Below are positions 57,101 to 62,600 of a stretch of DNA of 64,000 nucleotides, one piece after another. The stretch is from a virus. The number at the start of each line of letters is the position of its first letter. The first letter of the stretch is position 1. The notes under the pieces were generated by a model that saw only the letters and a program-made list of their open reading frames with translations, was not told the DNA's origin and searched no databases. Both the position numbers and the translations under genes were made by a program. The stretch spans positions 1 to 64,000 of the IMG/VR virus record IMGVR_UViG_3300027759_000071. One strand, 5' to 3'.

Positions 57101-57638
57101 GTCTGGAGTATCTGGAACATCTGGTACATCCTTTTACGGAGTAACATCTGGTACGCGTGGTTCTGCTGGTACATCTGGAACTTCTGGGTTTTTAACTTTA
57201 ACCGGTACAACTGATAATGGTATATTAACATTAAATGGTGCACAACCAAATGCAAGTGTTGAAGCTAATTTAACATTTGATGGTAGCTTGTTGACAGTAG
57301 CTGGAGCAGTATCACCAACAACATATAGAGAAACATATTCTGATTTAGGAACTGGTGGAGCAACATTCTCAATCGATTTAAGTACAGCAAACAATTTTAA
57401 GAAAACTGTAAACGCAAATGGAACGGTTACAATAACAAATCCACCAGCTGGAAAAGCATTTGGATTTACACTAGCATTAACAAATGGTGGTGGATATACA
57501 ATAGCTTGGACTAGTGTTAAATGGGCTGGTGGAGCACAACCAACTCTAACAACATCTGGTACGGATATTATTGTAATATATACTTATGATGGAGGCAGTA
57601 CCTATTATGGTTTCTTAGCCGGAAAAAATATGATATAA
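45144..57638 (+). CDS. Giant modular fibre protein (4164 aa) with cupredoxin and collagen-like regions
   Basis: The N-terminus (NLLTGRVRVVSPKNVTSDRY followed by QFLDLSQAEPNFG) resembles fibre attachment domains of marine T4-like phages. Residues about 70-2300 hold some 29 modules of about 77 residues with an SGSVTASVSPDYGF core, usually with SGSQFTGSI and FSGSGEGLFNIPFSALS. A cupredoxin-like domain interrupts them at about 1323-1434 and keeps all type 1 copper ligands (His1372, Cys1418, His1421, Met1424). A beta module (TIVHNLGVLYPVVQVYQTGS) lies near 2373. Gly-X-Y triplets fill about 2650-3275 and 3343-4015, separated by a Cys-containing insert. The C-terminus is a fibre-type beta domain. 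This is probably a long trimeric tail fibre. A tandem promoter motif precedes it. Confidence 0.78.
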   Translation: MAISNLLTGRVRVVSPKNVTSDRYQFLDLSQAEPNFGVPSFSASLYDNPAILVSDSDGNRGFVQLPSSTKLVTGSITASVTPEYGFQVVSVDSGSQFTGSVFVSGSVTANYFIGDGSQLTNVASTVAPRIASGSATASISPDLGLQINVDTTILGNLYVSQSIIADQLIVNLISSSVIFSSGSNIFGNTNTNIQQFTGSVQIQTELIAGYVTASSFSGSFTGDGSNLFNVPAATSPRIVSGSATASISPNEGLLVNTGVTIADYLIVTGSATFYSAVSASVFSGSGESLFNLPDSKRIASGSVTASVSPDSGFIVESLIKGSQFTGSINVSGSVLVQSGSYLVGDGRYLSNISFANLSIDSTRIFSGSATASISPSEGFKVNVNSSISGSLNVSQSIIASQFSGSFSGSFQGDGSRLINLPIATKIASGSVTASVDPNNGFVVTSVANGSTFSGSVFLSSGSYFSGSGKYIFDIPFANLTGDTIRISNGNVTASVSPDYGFKVESLVSGSQFTGSISVSGSISVSGSVTASFFVGDGSKLFNIPALTAVLIASGSVTASVAPDKGFIVTSTASGSKFTGSINVSGSVTAFNFYGSASQAENANLFDGRESSTFATTGSNLFTGSQFITGSLTANFFIGDGSGLTGVRADVTPRIASGSVTASISPDTGLLVNTTVSASSFSGSGDGLFNIPLSAFSSEVSRIATGSITASVNPDYGFRVESISSGSQFTGSLFVSGNIQVSSGSFFSGSGEGLFNIPFASISGEISKISSGSATASISPDKGFEINVNTRITGSLLVVSSSNFLSSVSASIFSGSGESLFNIPLAALATEALRIANGDVTASVSNDGFVVKTPFSGSQIGSRFTGSLSISGSVFLSSGSFYSGSGEGLFNIPFSALSTEVFRIASGSVTASASPNFGFVVTSAASGSQFSGSVSISGSLSAYGNGFISGTLLVTSASNFFDSTLIITRQYSQFSGSVYGSIFSGSNFFGQSFSGSHIGDGSQLTNVNALSAYVLQSGSFTASFIPNIGLKVNTNLFVENGSVTASNLNLVNSAYVGNNLYVENNIYAKQISVQFISSSIIYSTGSNIFGNTNTNIQQFTGSVKIQTELIAGFVTASSYTGSFSGAFKGDGSGLINIPATIPTLIATGSVSASVSLQNGFVVRASESGSLFYGNVIITGSKTELTSSLFVEGPALFKSGISASVFSGSGAGLTNLPETTRLGSGNVTASVNSNFGFIVISTDSGSVFTGSILITGSVTIPSGSGYFSGSGEGLSNIPFSALSGDALRLASGSVTASISPNKGFEVNTFTKISGSLVVSSSGHVVDVSDINKVFAVTNNSSMEYYFTGAVSGSNPTITLVKGVTYTFNVNASGHPFYIKAAPVTGTGSTYNTGVSGNGTQVGTITFTVPNTAPATLYYICQYHSMMVGTINIVDELVIPATIELIGDVNVTGSVSITFGSTFSGSGANLFDIPFSAFSGDAIRIASGSATASISPINGFLVNTKAQFEGNVSASMFTGSGAGLFDIPFSSFTGDASRISSASVTASVSPTFGFKVESLKSGSQFTGSINVSGSISISSGSFYSGSGRFLFDIPESALSFSPNKIISGSVTASVSPDYGFRIESVDYGSEFTGSIRVSGSVNIDNSLTVTNSVIANEFSGSFSGSGANLFDIPLSALVQNVYQIATGSVTASVDPNIGFIVNSNATITGSLIVSSSTTLQQGLNVLGNVNVDTLNSGSYGTINLSGSTNITGALDIIGDAHLHNDLYVDGKIIANQIVTNLISSSIIYSSGSNIFGNDVTNFQQFTGSLYVSGGVGGGVFLNTGSTFSGSGRGLFDIPLSALAENVYQMASGSVTASVSPNNGFKVYSLDAGSQFTGSVYVTGSVSASFFVGDGSQLTNVLAIVAPFIGSGSATGSVTSGDQFIVTTAKTGSQLGSIFTGSIEVSGSIRATDYLIGDGTYITNVFAQSSPKIESGSVTASVSPNFGFRVQTPFTQSQIGSQFTGSIEVSGSIRATQYLFGDGTFITNVQASAAPLIASGSATASVSSGNTFVVTTGATGSAIGSRFTGSIDVSGSVKAFTFIGDGSQLTNVQASSAPFIASGSATASVQSGDTFIVITGATSGSAVGSQFTGSVAISGSLSASLFVGDGGGLFNIPAAALQDLELNKIISGSAIAIISPNNGLNINTTISASLYFGDGGGLFNIPANALTDLKLDKLVSGSATASISPIDGFRTNIFAAITGGIYVTGGNFVAASGSTYVGDGSGLTNINIANLAFETSILKSGSFTASVSPNNGFVTNASASIYGNLYVDKGITSSFIYSPYFTGSFNGTYTFRGTGPTASAEYDILRYDEARGYYIPQPEYSNVETVGFSNVNILTIVHNLGVLYPVVQVYQTGSQQQILPATIESIDLNTIKITFSGTESGQVVIGSGGSVISGTIQGNRVVGTVNSASYAVYAENAGTASTLLGLTNENVQQLLSASLQPGNYVLSSQTASMRVLSSSYAATASYALNANIDTTLFVLNSQTASMFVGTASLAYQAISASFSANGGGGGGFVDTASFVLNSQTASMRVLSASYAITASYAAYAANASNVDTTAFINKYLDSTMFANFVVTGSFGASGSVYVNNLYTSSLSSYVLTWNTTTHQLEARDVAGASGTSGTSGTSGTSGSSGTSGSSGSSGTDGSGGTSGTSGTSGSDGTSGSSGTDGSAGTSGTSGTSGTSGSSGSSGSSGSDGSSGSSGSSGTSGTSGTSGSSGTSGSSGSSGSSGTSGSSGSSGSAGTSGTSGSTGSAGSSGTSGTSGTSGSSGSSGTSGTSGTSGSSGTSGTSGTSGTSGTSGSSGSSGYDGSSGSSGSSGSSGSSGTSGTSGTSGTSGTSGSSGESGTDGSAGSSGTSGESGTSGTSGSSGTSGSSGTSGSSGSSGTTGSAGTSGSSGTSGTSGSSGSSGSSGTSGTSGTSGSTGSAGSSGSSGTSGSSGTRGTSGSSGTSGSTGSAGTSGTSGSSGSAGSSGTSGSSGTSGTSGSSGSSGSTGSDGTSGSSGSSGLDGTSGTSGSSGSSGTSGTSGKSGTDGTSGSSGSSGSSGSSGLSGTSGTSGKSGTDGTSGSSGTSGKAGSSGTSGSSGSSGTSGKSGSSGTSGSSGLSGTDGTSGSSGSSGSSGSSGTDGSAGTSGSSGTDGSAGTSGSSGTSGSSGSAGSSGSSGTDGSAGTSATSGSSGSSGSSGSDGTSGTSGSSGSSGTDGSAGTSGSSGENGTSGTSGTSGTSGTSGTSGESGTDGSSGSSGISCLTYLLSNEDPDNPAVFDWTRCDFTSGDQITINPGDPNVEICAIGESVVLANPPYGTINLVGACHGTSGVDGLPGYTPEFGVDYFNGTDGSSGSSGLNGLAGTSGTSGTSGSSGSSGSSGTSGTRGTSGSSGTSGSSGLSGTSGSSGTSGTSGISGSAGTSGTSGSSGENGSSGTSGSSGSSGTSGISGTAGSSGTSGSGGKDGTSGSSGADGTSGTSGTSGSSGYSGTDGSAGTSGTSGSSGISGSSGTSGTSGTSGSSGSSGTSGISGAGSTSGTSGTSGTSGQSGSSGTSGTSGESGSAGTSGTSGVSGKDGKDGTFVGSSGSSGTSGTSGSSGTSGTSGSSGSSGTSGISGASTTSGTSGSSGTSGQSGTSGSSGTSGTSGISGTDGTYFGTSGTSGTSGTSGSSGESGSAGTSGTSGTSGASGKDGTYFGSAGTSGTSGTSGTSGESGTSGISGSSGTSGVSGTDGTFFGTSGTSGVSGSSGTSGISGVASTSGSSGTSGTSGASGKDGTFFGSSGTSGVSGSAGTSGTSGISGAGATSGSSGTSGSSGKDGTYFGSSGTSGVSGSSGTSGLSGAGATSGTSGTSGVSGKDGTYFGSSGTSGVSGTSGTSGLSGVTATAGTSGTSGSSGTSGISGLNGTYFGSSGTSGTSGLSGATATAGSSGTSGSSGTSGISGTDGTYFGTSGTSGVSGTSGTSFYGVTSGTSGVSGTSGTSFYGVTSGTRGSAGTSGTSGFLTLTGTTDNGILTLNGAQPNASVEANLTFDGSLLTVAGAVSPTTYRETYSDLGTGGATFSIDLSTANNFKKTVNANGTVTITNPPAGKAFGFTLALTNGGGYTIAWTSVKWAGGAQPTLTTSGTDIIVIYTYDGGSTYYGFLAGKNMI
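49110..49445 (+). other. Cupredoxin-like domain with intact copper ligands (within the 4164-aa gene)
   Basis: The segment encodes NPTITLVKGVTYTFNVNASG, followed by His-Pro-Phe-Tyr-Ile (His1372). It then encodes VGTITFTVPNTAPATLYYI, followed by Cys-Gln-Tyr-His-Ser-Met-Met (Cys1418, His1421, Met1424). This is the His...Cys-x2-His-x2-Met arrangement of a plastocyanin-like type 1 site. Copper binding is predicted only. Confidence 0.7.
53094..54968 (+). repeat. Gly-X-Y coding repeat, long block 1 of the 4164-aa fibre
   Basis: About 1.9 kb of 9-bp-period repeats encode GTS, GSS, GSA and GTD triplets with strict Gly every third residue and no proline. The opposite strand carries a long open frame rich in Pro, Val, Asp and Glu, which is only the mirror of the repeat. 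Confidence 0.9.
55170..57190 (+). repeat. Gly-X-Y coding repeat, long block 2 with regular KDGTYFG interruptions
   Basis: The block continues the GTS/GSS triplets, but from 55917 onward it contains nine G-(K/T/L)-(D/N)-G-T-(Y/F)-(F/V)-G interruptions. They begin at 55917, 56136, 56256, 56376, 56505, 56634, 56754, 56892 and 57012. Spacings are 219, 120, 120, 129, 129, 120, 138 and 120 bp. Confidence 0.85.
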
Positions 57639-57644
57639 TAAGTT

Positions 57645-58508
57645 ATGGGAATAGCAAGAAGATTAATACCTAGCGGAATGGCAGAACCTTTCAAATTTAC
57701 AATAGCAGTTGGTGCTGGTGGTTTATTTACTTTACCATTGAATGATTATAATGGATTAACTCCAAACTTTAGTGTAAGTTGGGGCGATGCTACGTCAAAT
57801 AGTATAACAGCATATAATGATACTAATAGAGCACACACATATACATCAGCTGGTACATATCAAATAGAAATAACTGGATTCATGCCATCATTTGCAGTTG
57901 ATAATAAAGCAGCAATAAAAAGTTTGATTACATCTGTTGATGCATGGGGGACTGTTGGTTTAAGAGTTATCAATTTTTATGGTTGTAATAATATTAGTAC
58001 TCTACCAACTGATTATATTGGATTAGCTGATGTTGAGATATTTTCAAATTTTATGCGTTCAACTGCTATAACAACAATTCCTTCAACAATATTTTCAAAT
58101 TCAACACAAGCATTATCTTTTACGGATATTTTTTCATTTACAGCCATAACAAGTATACCATCTGGGTTGTTTACTAATAATGTTAATGCTACTGATTTTG
58201 GTGCTGCATTTAGTACATGTCTTTCTTTAGCAACATACCCATCTAATTTATTTGATACTAATATAAATGTATCTGGTTTTGCTGGTACATTTAAATTATG
58301 CAAATTATTAACATCACCATTACAATTTACATATAATACTGCTGTAACTGATTTTTCTAATTTATATTTTCAAAACACAACAACAAATAGTATGTCTGGT
58401 ACGGCACCATCACTTTGGACTAGAGTTCCTCAACCATATGGAGTGGGTGCATTTAAAAATTGTACTGGTTTATCAAATTTCGCATCAATACCTTCAAATT
58501 TTAAATAA
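57645..58508 (+). CDS. PKD-like plus leucine-rich-repeat surface protein
   Basis: In this 287-aa protein, residues about 18-80 resemble a PKD-type beta-sandwich (NFSVSWGDATSNSITAY and HTYTSAGTYQIEITGF). Residues about 95-285 hold BspA/DUF285-like repeats, with INFYGCNNISTLPTDYIGL, then AITTIPSTIFSNSTQALSF, then AITSIPSGLFTNNVNATDF and a final GAFKNCTGLSNFASIPSNF. The WGD and HTYTSAGTY motifs are the usual PKD hallmarks. DUF285-type repeats are common in surface proteins of Bacteroidota and mycoplasmas. The gene starts seven bases after the giant fibre gene and probably supplies a receptor-binding or fibre-tip protein. It differs from the LRR gene at 7970 in domain order and repeat type. Confidence 0.7.
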   Translation: MGIARRLIPSGMAEPFKFTIAVGAGGLFTLPLNDYNGLTPNFSVSWGDATSNSITAYNDTNRAHTYTSAGTYQIEITGFMPSFAVDNKAAIKSLITSVDAWGTVGLRVINFYGCNNISTLPTDYIGLADVEIFSNFMRSTAITTIPSTIFSNSTQALSFTDIFSFTAITSIPSGLFTNNVNATDFGAAFSTCLSLATYPSNLFDTNINVSGFAGTFKLCKLLTSPLQFTYNTAVTDFSNLYFQNTTTNSMSGTAPSLWTRVPQPYGVGAFKNCTGLSNFASIPSNFK

Positions 58509-58510
58509 TT

Positions 58511-58954
58511 ATGTATTTAAGAATTATAAACGATACTATAATATATCCATATACAATTCAACAATTAAAGTTAGATAATTCAAATGTAACTTTTCCTGAA
58601 AATTTAACTAATGCTGTTTTACTTCAATGGGATATGATTAGTGTTCAACCAACAGTAAAACCAAACGATTATACAAAAAATATTTCCGAAGGAACTCCTG
58701 AATTAATAGATGGTACATATAATCAAGTTTGGAATCAATCAAACGCATCTGAAACGGAAATTAATATTCGTATAGAAAATAAATGGATAGAAATCAGAAA
58801 TTTGAGAGACCAATTACTTTTAGAATCTGATTGGACACAATTAGCAGATTCTCCGCAAATTACAAATAATGACTGGAAAACATACAGACAATATCTTAGA
58901 GATATTACCAGTCAAAGTAACCCTTTTGGTATAAGCTGGCCTACAAAACCTTAA
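58511..58954 (+). CDS. Phage tail fibre assembly chaperone-like protein
   Basis: The 147-aa product has the C-terminal signature of the phage tail assembly chaperone family: IEIRNLRDQLLLESDWTQLA, then NDWKTYRQYLRDITSQ and a final ISWPTKP. The Arg-Asp-x-Leu-Leu-x-x-Ser-Asp-Trp core and the Trp-x-x-Tyr-Arg-x-x-Leu-Arg-Asp core are both present. The first 80 residues are a variable beta domain. Members act as chaperones in the folding or trimerisation of fibres and usually lie next to fibre genes, as here between an adhesin gene and more fibre genes. The start lies two bases after the previous stop codon. Confidence 0.8.
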   Translation: MYLRIINDTIIYPYTIQQLKLDNSNVTFPENLTNAVLLQWDMISVQPTVKPNDYTKNISEGTPELIDGTYNQVWNQSNASETEINIRIENKWIEIRNLRDQLLLESDWTQLADSPQITNNDWKTYRQYLRDITSQSNPFGISWPTKP

Positions 58955-58966
58955 AAGGAAATTTAT

Positions 58967-58976
58967 TATATTTATA
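58967..58976 (+). promoter_or_regulatory. Late-promoter-like motif (TATATTTATA)
   Basis: TATATTTATA lies 24 bp before the ATG at 59001 and would start the last transcription unit of the window. Confidence 0.6.
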
Positions 58977-59000
58977 CCTATAACAAAATTACGGATATAA

Positions 59001-59336
59001 ATGAAAATAAATAGTCCCATTTTTTCAGGCTCAATAACGCAAGCAGTTAATGCGTATGCTACATTGAGTGGTTCGTTTACGGGCTCATTTACAGGTTCAT
59101 TCAAAGGTTCTATTGATGTTCAGCAAGCATCTTTTGATTATTTAACAATTGGTCAAAGATTAATAGTTAGCGGAAGCTTAATTGTTACTGGTTCTGGAAA
59201 TATAATTGGCCCATTAAATGTAACCGGTTCTACTAATATATTATCTGGCTCGGTGAATGTATTATCTGGCTCGGTAACAATAGAAGGTGTAAGTGTGTTA
59301 GATACAGCTTTAGCATATGCTATCGCATTAGGATAA
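59001..59336 (+). CDS. Small fibre-repeat protein
   Basis: This 111-aa protein consists almost entirely of the shaft-type repeats seen in the larger fibres: GSFTGSFTGSFKGSIDVQQA, then RLIVSGSLIVTGSGNI and two consecutive NVLSGSV-like units. It lacks a head domain or collagen tract. It may be a short fibre, a fibre extension, or the remains of a duplicated fibre gene. The ends look intact, with a proper start downstream of a promoter motif and a Leu-Gly C-terminus. Function is not established. Confidence 0.55.
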   Translation: MKINSPIFSGSITQAVNAYATLSGSFTGSFTGSFKGSIDVQQASFDYLTIGQRLIVSGSLIVTGSGNIIGPLNVTGSTNILSGSVNVLSGSVTIEGVSVLDTALAYAIALG

Positions 59337-59348
59337 AAATAAAAATAA

Positions 59349-59684
59349 ATGGCAAATACATTTAAAAATAGTATAAGTGGTTCGATTGGTACGGCAAATA
59401 CAATTGTATATCAAGCACCAGCTGCTACATCAACAACTGTAATTGGGATGAGTGTTGCAAATACTAACCTTAATAATAATATTAATGTTAGTGCAACTTT
59501 AACAAGTGCTGGACAAGCTAAGACGGTATATGTAGTTAGAAATACTACTATACCTGTTGGAGGAAGTGTAGTGTTTGTTGGTGGTGACCAAAAAATAGCA
59601 ATGAGTGCAGGAGATTTTATTTCGGTACAATCTTCAGTAGCTGCATCGGCAGATGTAATTGTTTCGGTTTTAGAAATTAGTTAA
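59349..59684 (+). CDS. Small virion structural protein
   Basis: This 111-aa beta-sandwich-like protein follows a pattern common in marine T4-like phages: IVYQAPAATSTTVIGMSVAN, then VYVVRNTTIPVGGSVVFVGG with QKIAMSAGDFISVQS after it and a final DVIVSVLEIS. Homologues usually neighbour fibre or baseplate genes. It resembles the N-terminal domain of the 305-aa protein at 44159. It probably forms a small oligomeric attachment piece. The family resemblance is from memory. Confidence 0.6.
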   Translation: MANTFKNSISGSIGTANTIVYQAPAATSTTVIGMSVANTNLNNNINVSATLTSAGQAKTVYVVRNTTIPVGGSVVFVGGDQKIAMSAGDFISVQSSVAASADVIVSVLEIS

Positions 59685-59698
59685 AAGTAATAAAATAG

Positions 59699-62600
59699 AT
59701 GAATGTTTTAGGCAAAAATCCTAACGGGTTTAATCAGATTAGTCAAAGTGTATTAGCGGTAACGGTAAATGGTATTGACCAAGTAAATGTATCAACATCA
59801 TCGGTATCAGTTAATACATCGTTAAATGTAATAAACTCAATAACCGCATCTATATTTAGTGGTTCACAATTTAGTGGTTCGTTTAGTGGTTCGTTTACTG
59901 GAGATGCTAGTAAGTTATATAATGTAACTCAAATAGCTAGTGGTTCTATCTATGTAAAAGTAAATGAAAATAATGTACTAATAAGTGGTAGTACTCAAAT
60001 TACTGGTAGTGTAAGAGTAACTGGTAGTGTATATGTAGAAACTGGTTCTTATTTTGTTGGAGATGGTTCTCAATTAAGAAATATTAATGCTGATTCAATT
60101 GGCGATATAAATAGAATTAAGTCAGGTTCAGCAATTGCTGTAATATCTCCTGATAAAGGATTGGAGATAAATATAAAAACAACTATAACAGGTTCTTTAA
60201 TAGTTAGTGGAAGTGAAATAATTACTGGTAGTGTAAACATTTTAGGTAATGAAACTATCAATGGTAATGTAATTGTAAACGGAACGGAAAATATAAATGG
60301 TAACTTAAATGTTACTGGAGCTTTACAGGTAACAGCTGGTGAAAATATAACTGGTAGTTTGAATGTAAGTGGTAGTGAAAATTTAATTGGTAACTTAACA
60401 ATAACTGGTAACGAAAATATAAATGGAAATTTAGTTGTTACTGGTTCTCAAATAATAACACAAAATTTAACTGTAGCTGGTACTATTGTTTCAAATCAAA
60501 TTGTAACAAACATAGTATCATCATCAGTAGTATATTCATCTGGCTCAAACATATTTGGTAATTCTGTAACAAATATACAACAATTAACTGGTAGTGTAAA
60601 AATAACAGGTAGTTTAATTGTTAGTGGTAGTGTTTATGTGGATAGTATCCCATCATCATTATCAAACCAAGTATTAGTAGTTGATACATCAACTGGTCAA
60701 ATTGGTTCTAGATTTGCAGCAGCAACATCCGGTACATCTGGCACATCGGGAACATCTGGTACTTCAGGAGTAAGTGGTACATCTGGTAGTAGTGGTTCAT
60801 CGGGAACATCTGGAAGTAGTGGTTCATCTGGTAGTACTGGTACAGCTGGTACAACGGGTTCGGCTGGAACATCTGGAAGTAGTGGAACATCAGGAACATC
60901 TGGTACAAGCGGTTCATCCGGAACATCTGGCACATCGGGAACATCTGGTTCATCCGGAACATCTGGTACACGTGGTACATCAGGAACATCTGGAGTAAGT
61001 GGTAGTAGTGGTTCGTCTGGAAGTACTGGTTCTGCTGGTACATCTGGTTTGACTGGTACAAGTGGTTCATCTGGTACATCCGGAAGTAGTGGTTCATCTG
61101 GTAAAGATGGTTCATCTGGTACATCCGGAAGTAGTGGAAGTAGTGGAACAAGAGGTTCAGCTGGTTCATCGGGATTGACAGGAACAAGTGGTTCATCTGG
61201 TGTATCTGGTAGTAGTGGAACATCTGGTAAAGATGGAAGTAGTGGTAAAGATGGTTCATCTGGTACATCTGGTACATCTGGAAGTAGTGGAATAAGTGGT
61301 TCAGCCGGAACATCTGGCACAAGTGGAATAAGTGGGTCATCAGGAACATCTGGAACATCTGGTTCATCTGGAAGTAGTGGTTTAACTGGTGGTGGTGGTA
61401 CATCTGGAATAAGCGGTACAAGCGGTACAAGTGGCACAAGTGGCACAAGTGGAAGTAGTGGTTCGTCTGGTTCATCCGGCTCTACTGGTACGGCTGGTAC
61501 ATCTGGAAGTAGCGGTACATCTGGTACATCAGGAATAAGTGGTTCATCTGGAACAAGTGGGGTTAGTGGTTCATCAGGATTATCTGGAACTGCTGGTTCA
61601 TCTGGAAGTAGTGGTTCATCGGGAACAACTGGTTCAGCTGGTACATCAGGAACATCTGGGACAAGTGGGTCATCAGGAACAAGTGGATTATCTGGTGCTA
61701 CTGGTACATCAGGATTATCTGGAACTGCTGGTTCATCTGGTACAAGTGGTACATCGGGAATATCTGGCACAGCTGGAACATCTGGTAAAGATGGAGTAAT
61801 AGGTTCATCTGGTTCGGCTGGCACATCGGGAACATCTGGCACATCGGGAACATCTGGAAGTAGTGGTTCATCTGGTTCAGCTGGTACATCGGGAACATCT
61901 GGTTCATCGGGTTCATCTGGAGCACAAGGTTCATCTGGCTCAGCTGGTACATCGGGTACATCTGGAAGTAGTGGTTCAAGTGGTAGTAGTGGGACTAGTG
62001 GAACAAGCGGAAGTAGTGGTTCATCTGGAAGTAGTGGTTCATCTGGAGCACAAGGTTCATCTGGTTCAGCTGGAACATCGGGAACATCTGGCACAAGCGG
62101 TTCATCGGGAACGTCTGGTACAAGTGGCTCATCGGGAACATCTGGTATAAGCGGTTCATCAGGAACATCTGGCACAAGCGGTTCATCAGGAACATCTGGA
62201 GTAAGTGGAAGTAGTGGTTCATCGGGAACATCGGGAACATCGGGCACATCTGGAAGTAGTGGAACATCTGGTTCATCTGGTACGTCAGGAACAAGAGGTA
62301 CATCTGGAAGTAGTGGTAGTAGTGGTTCATCTGGTTCATCCGGAAGTAGTGGTGCTACGGGAGCCAGTGGTTCATCTGGAAGTAGTGGTAGTAGTGGCAC
62401 AAGCGGTACATCAGGAACATCTGGCACAAGCGGTACTTCAGGAACATCTGGAAGTAGTGGTTCATCCGGTTCATCTGGTTCATCGGGAACATCTGGCACA
62501 AGCGGTACATCTGGAAGTAGTGGTACATCAGGATCAAGAGGTACATCCGGTTCATCTGGATTGTTATCTTTAAGTGGTGGTACTGATAATGGTGTAATAA

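Noticed and set aside
53094-57190. Regular short repeats that could be taken for a CRISPR array.
   Set aside because: The period is 9 bp, there are no unique spacers of constant length, and the repeat is fully coding with Gly at every third residue.
6662-58976. Reading the TATTTATA motifs as T4-type late promoters (TATAAATA) on the minus strand.
   Set aside because: No minus-strand gene lies downstream of any copy, whereas each copy precedes a + strand gene.
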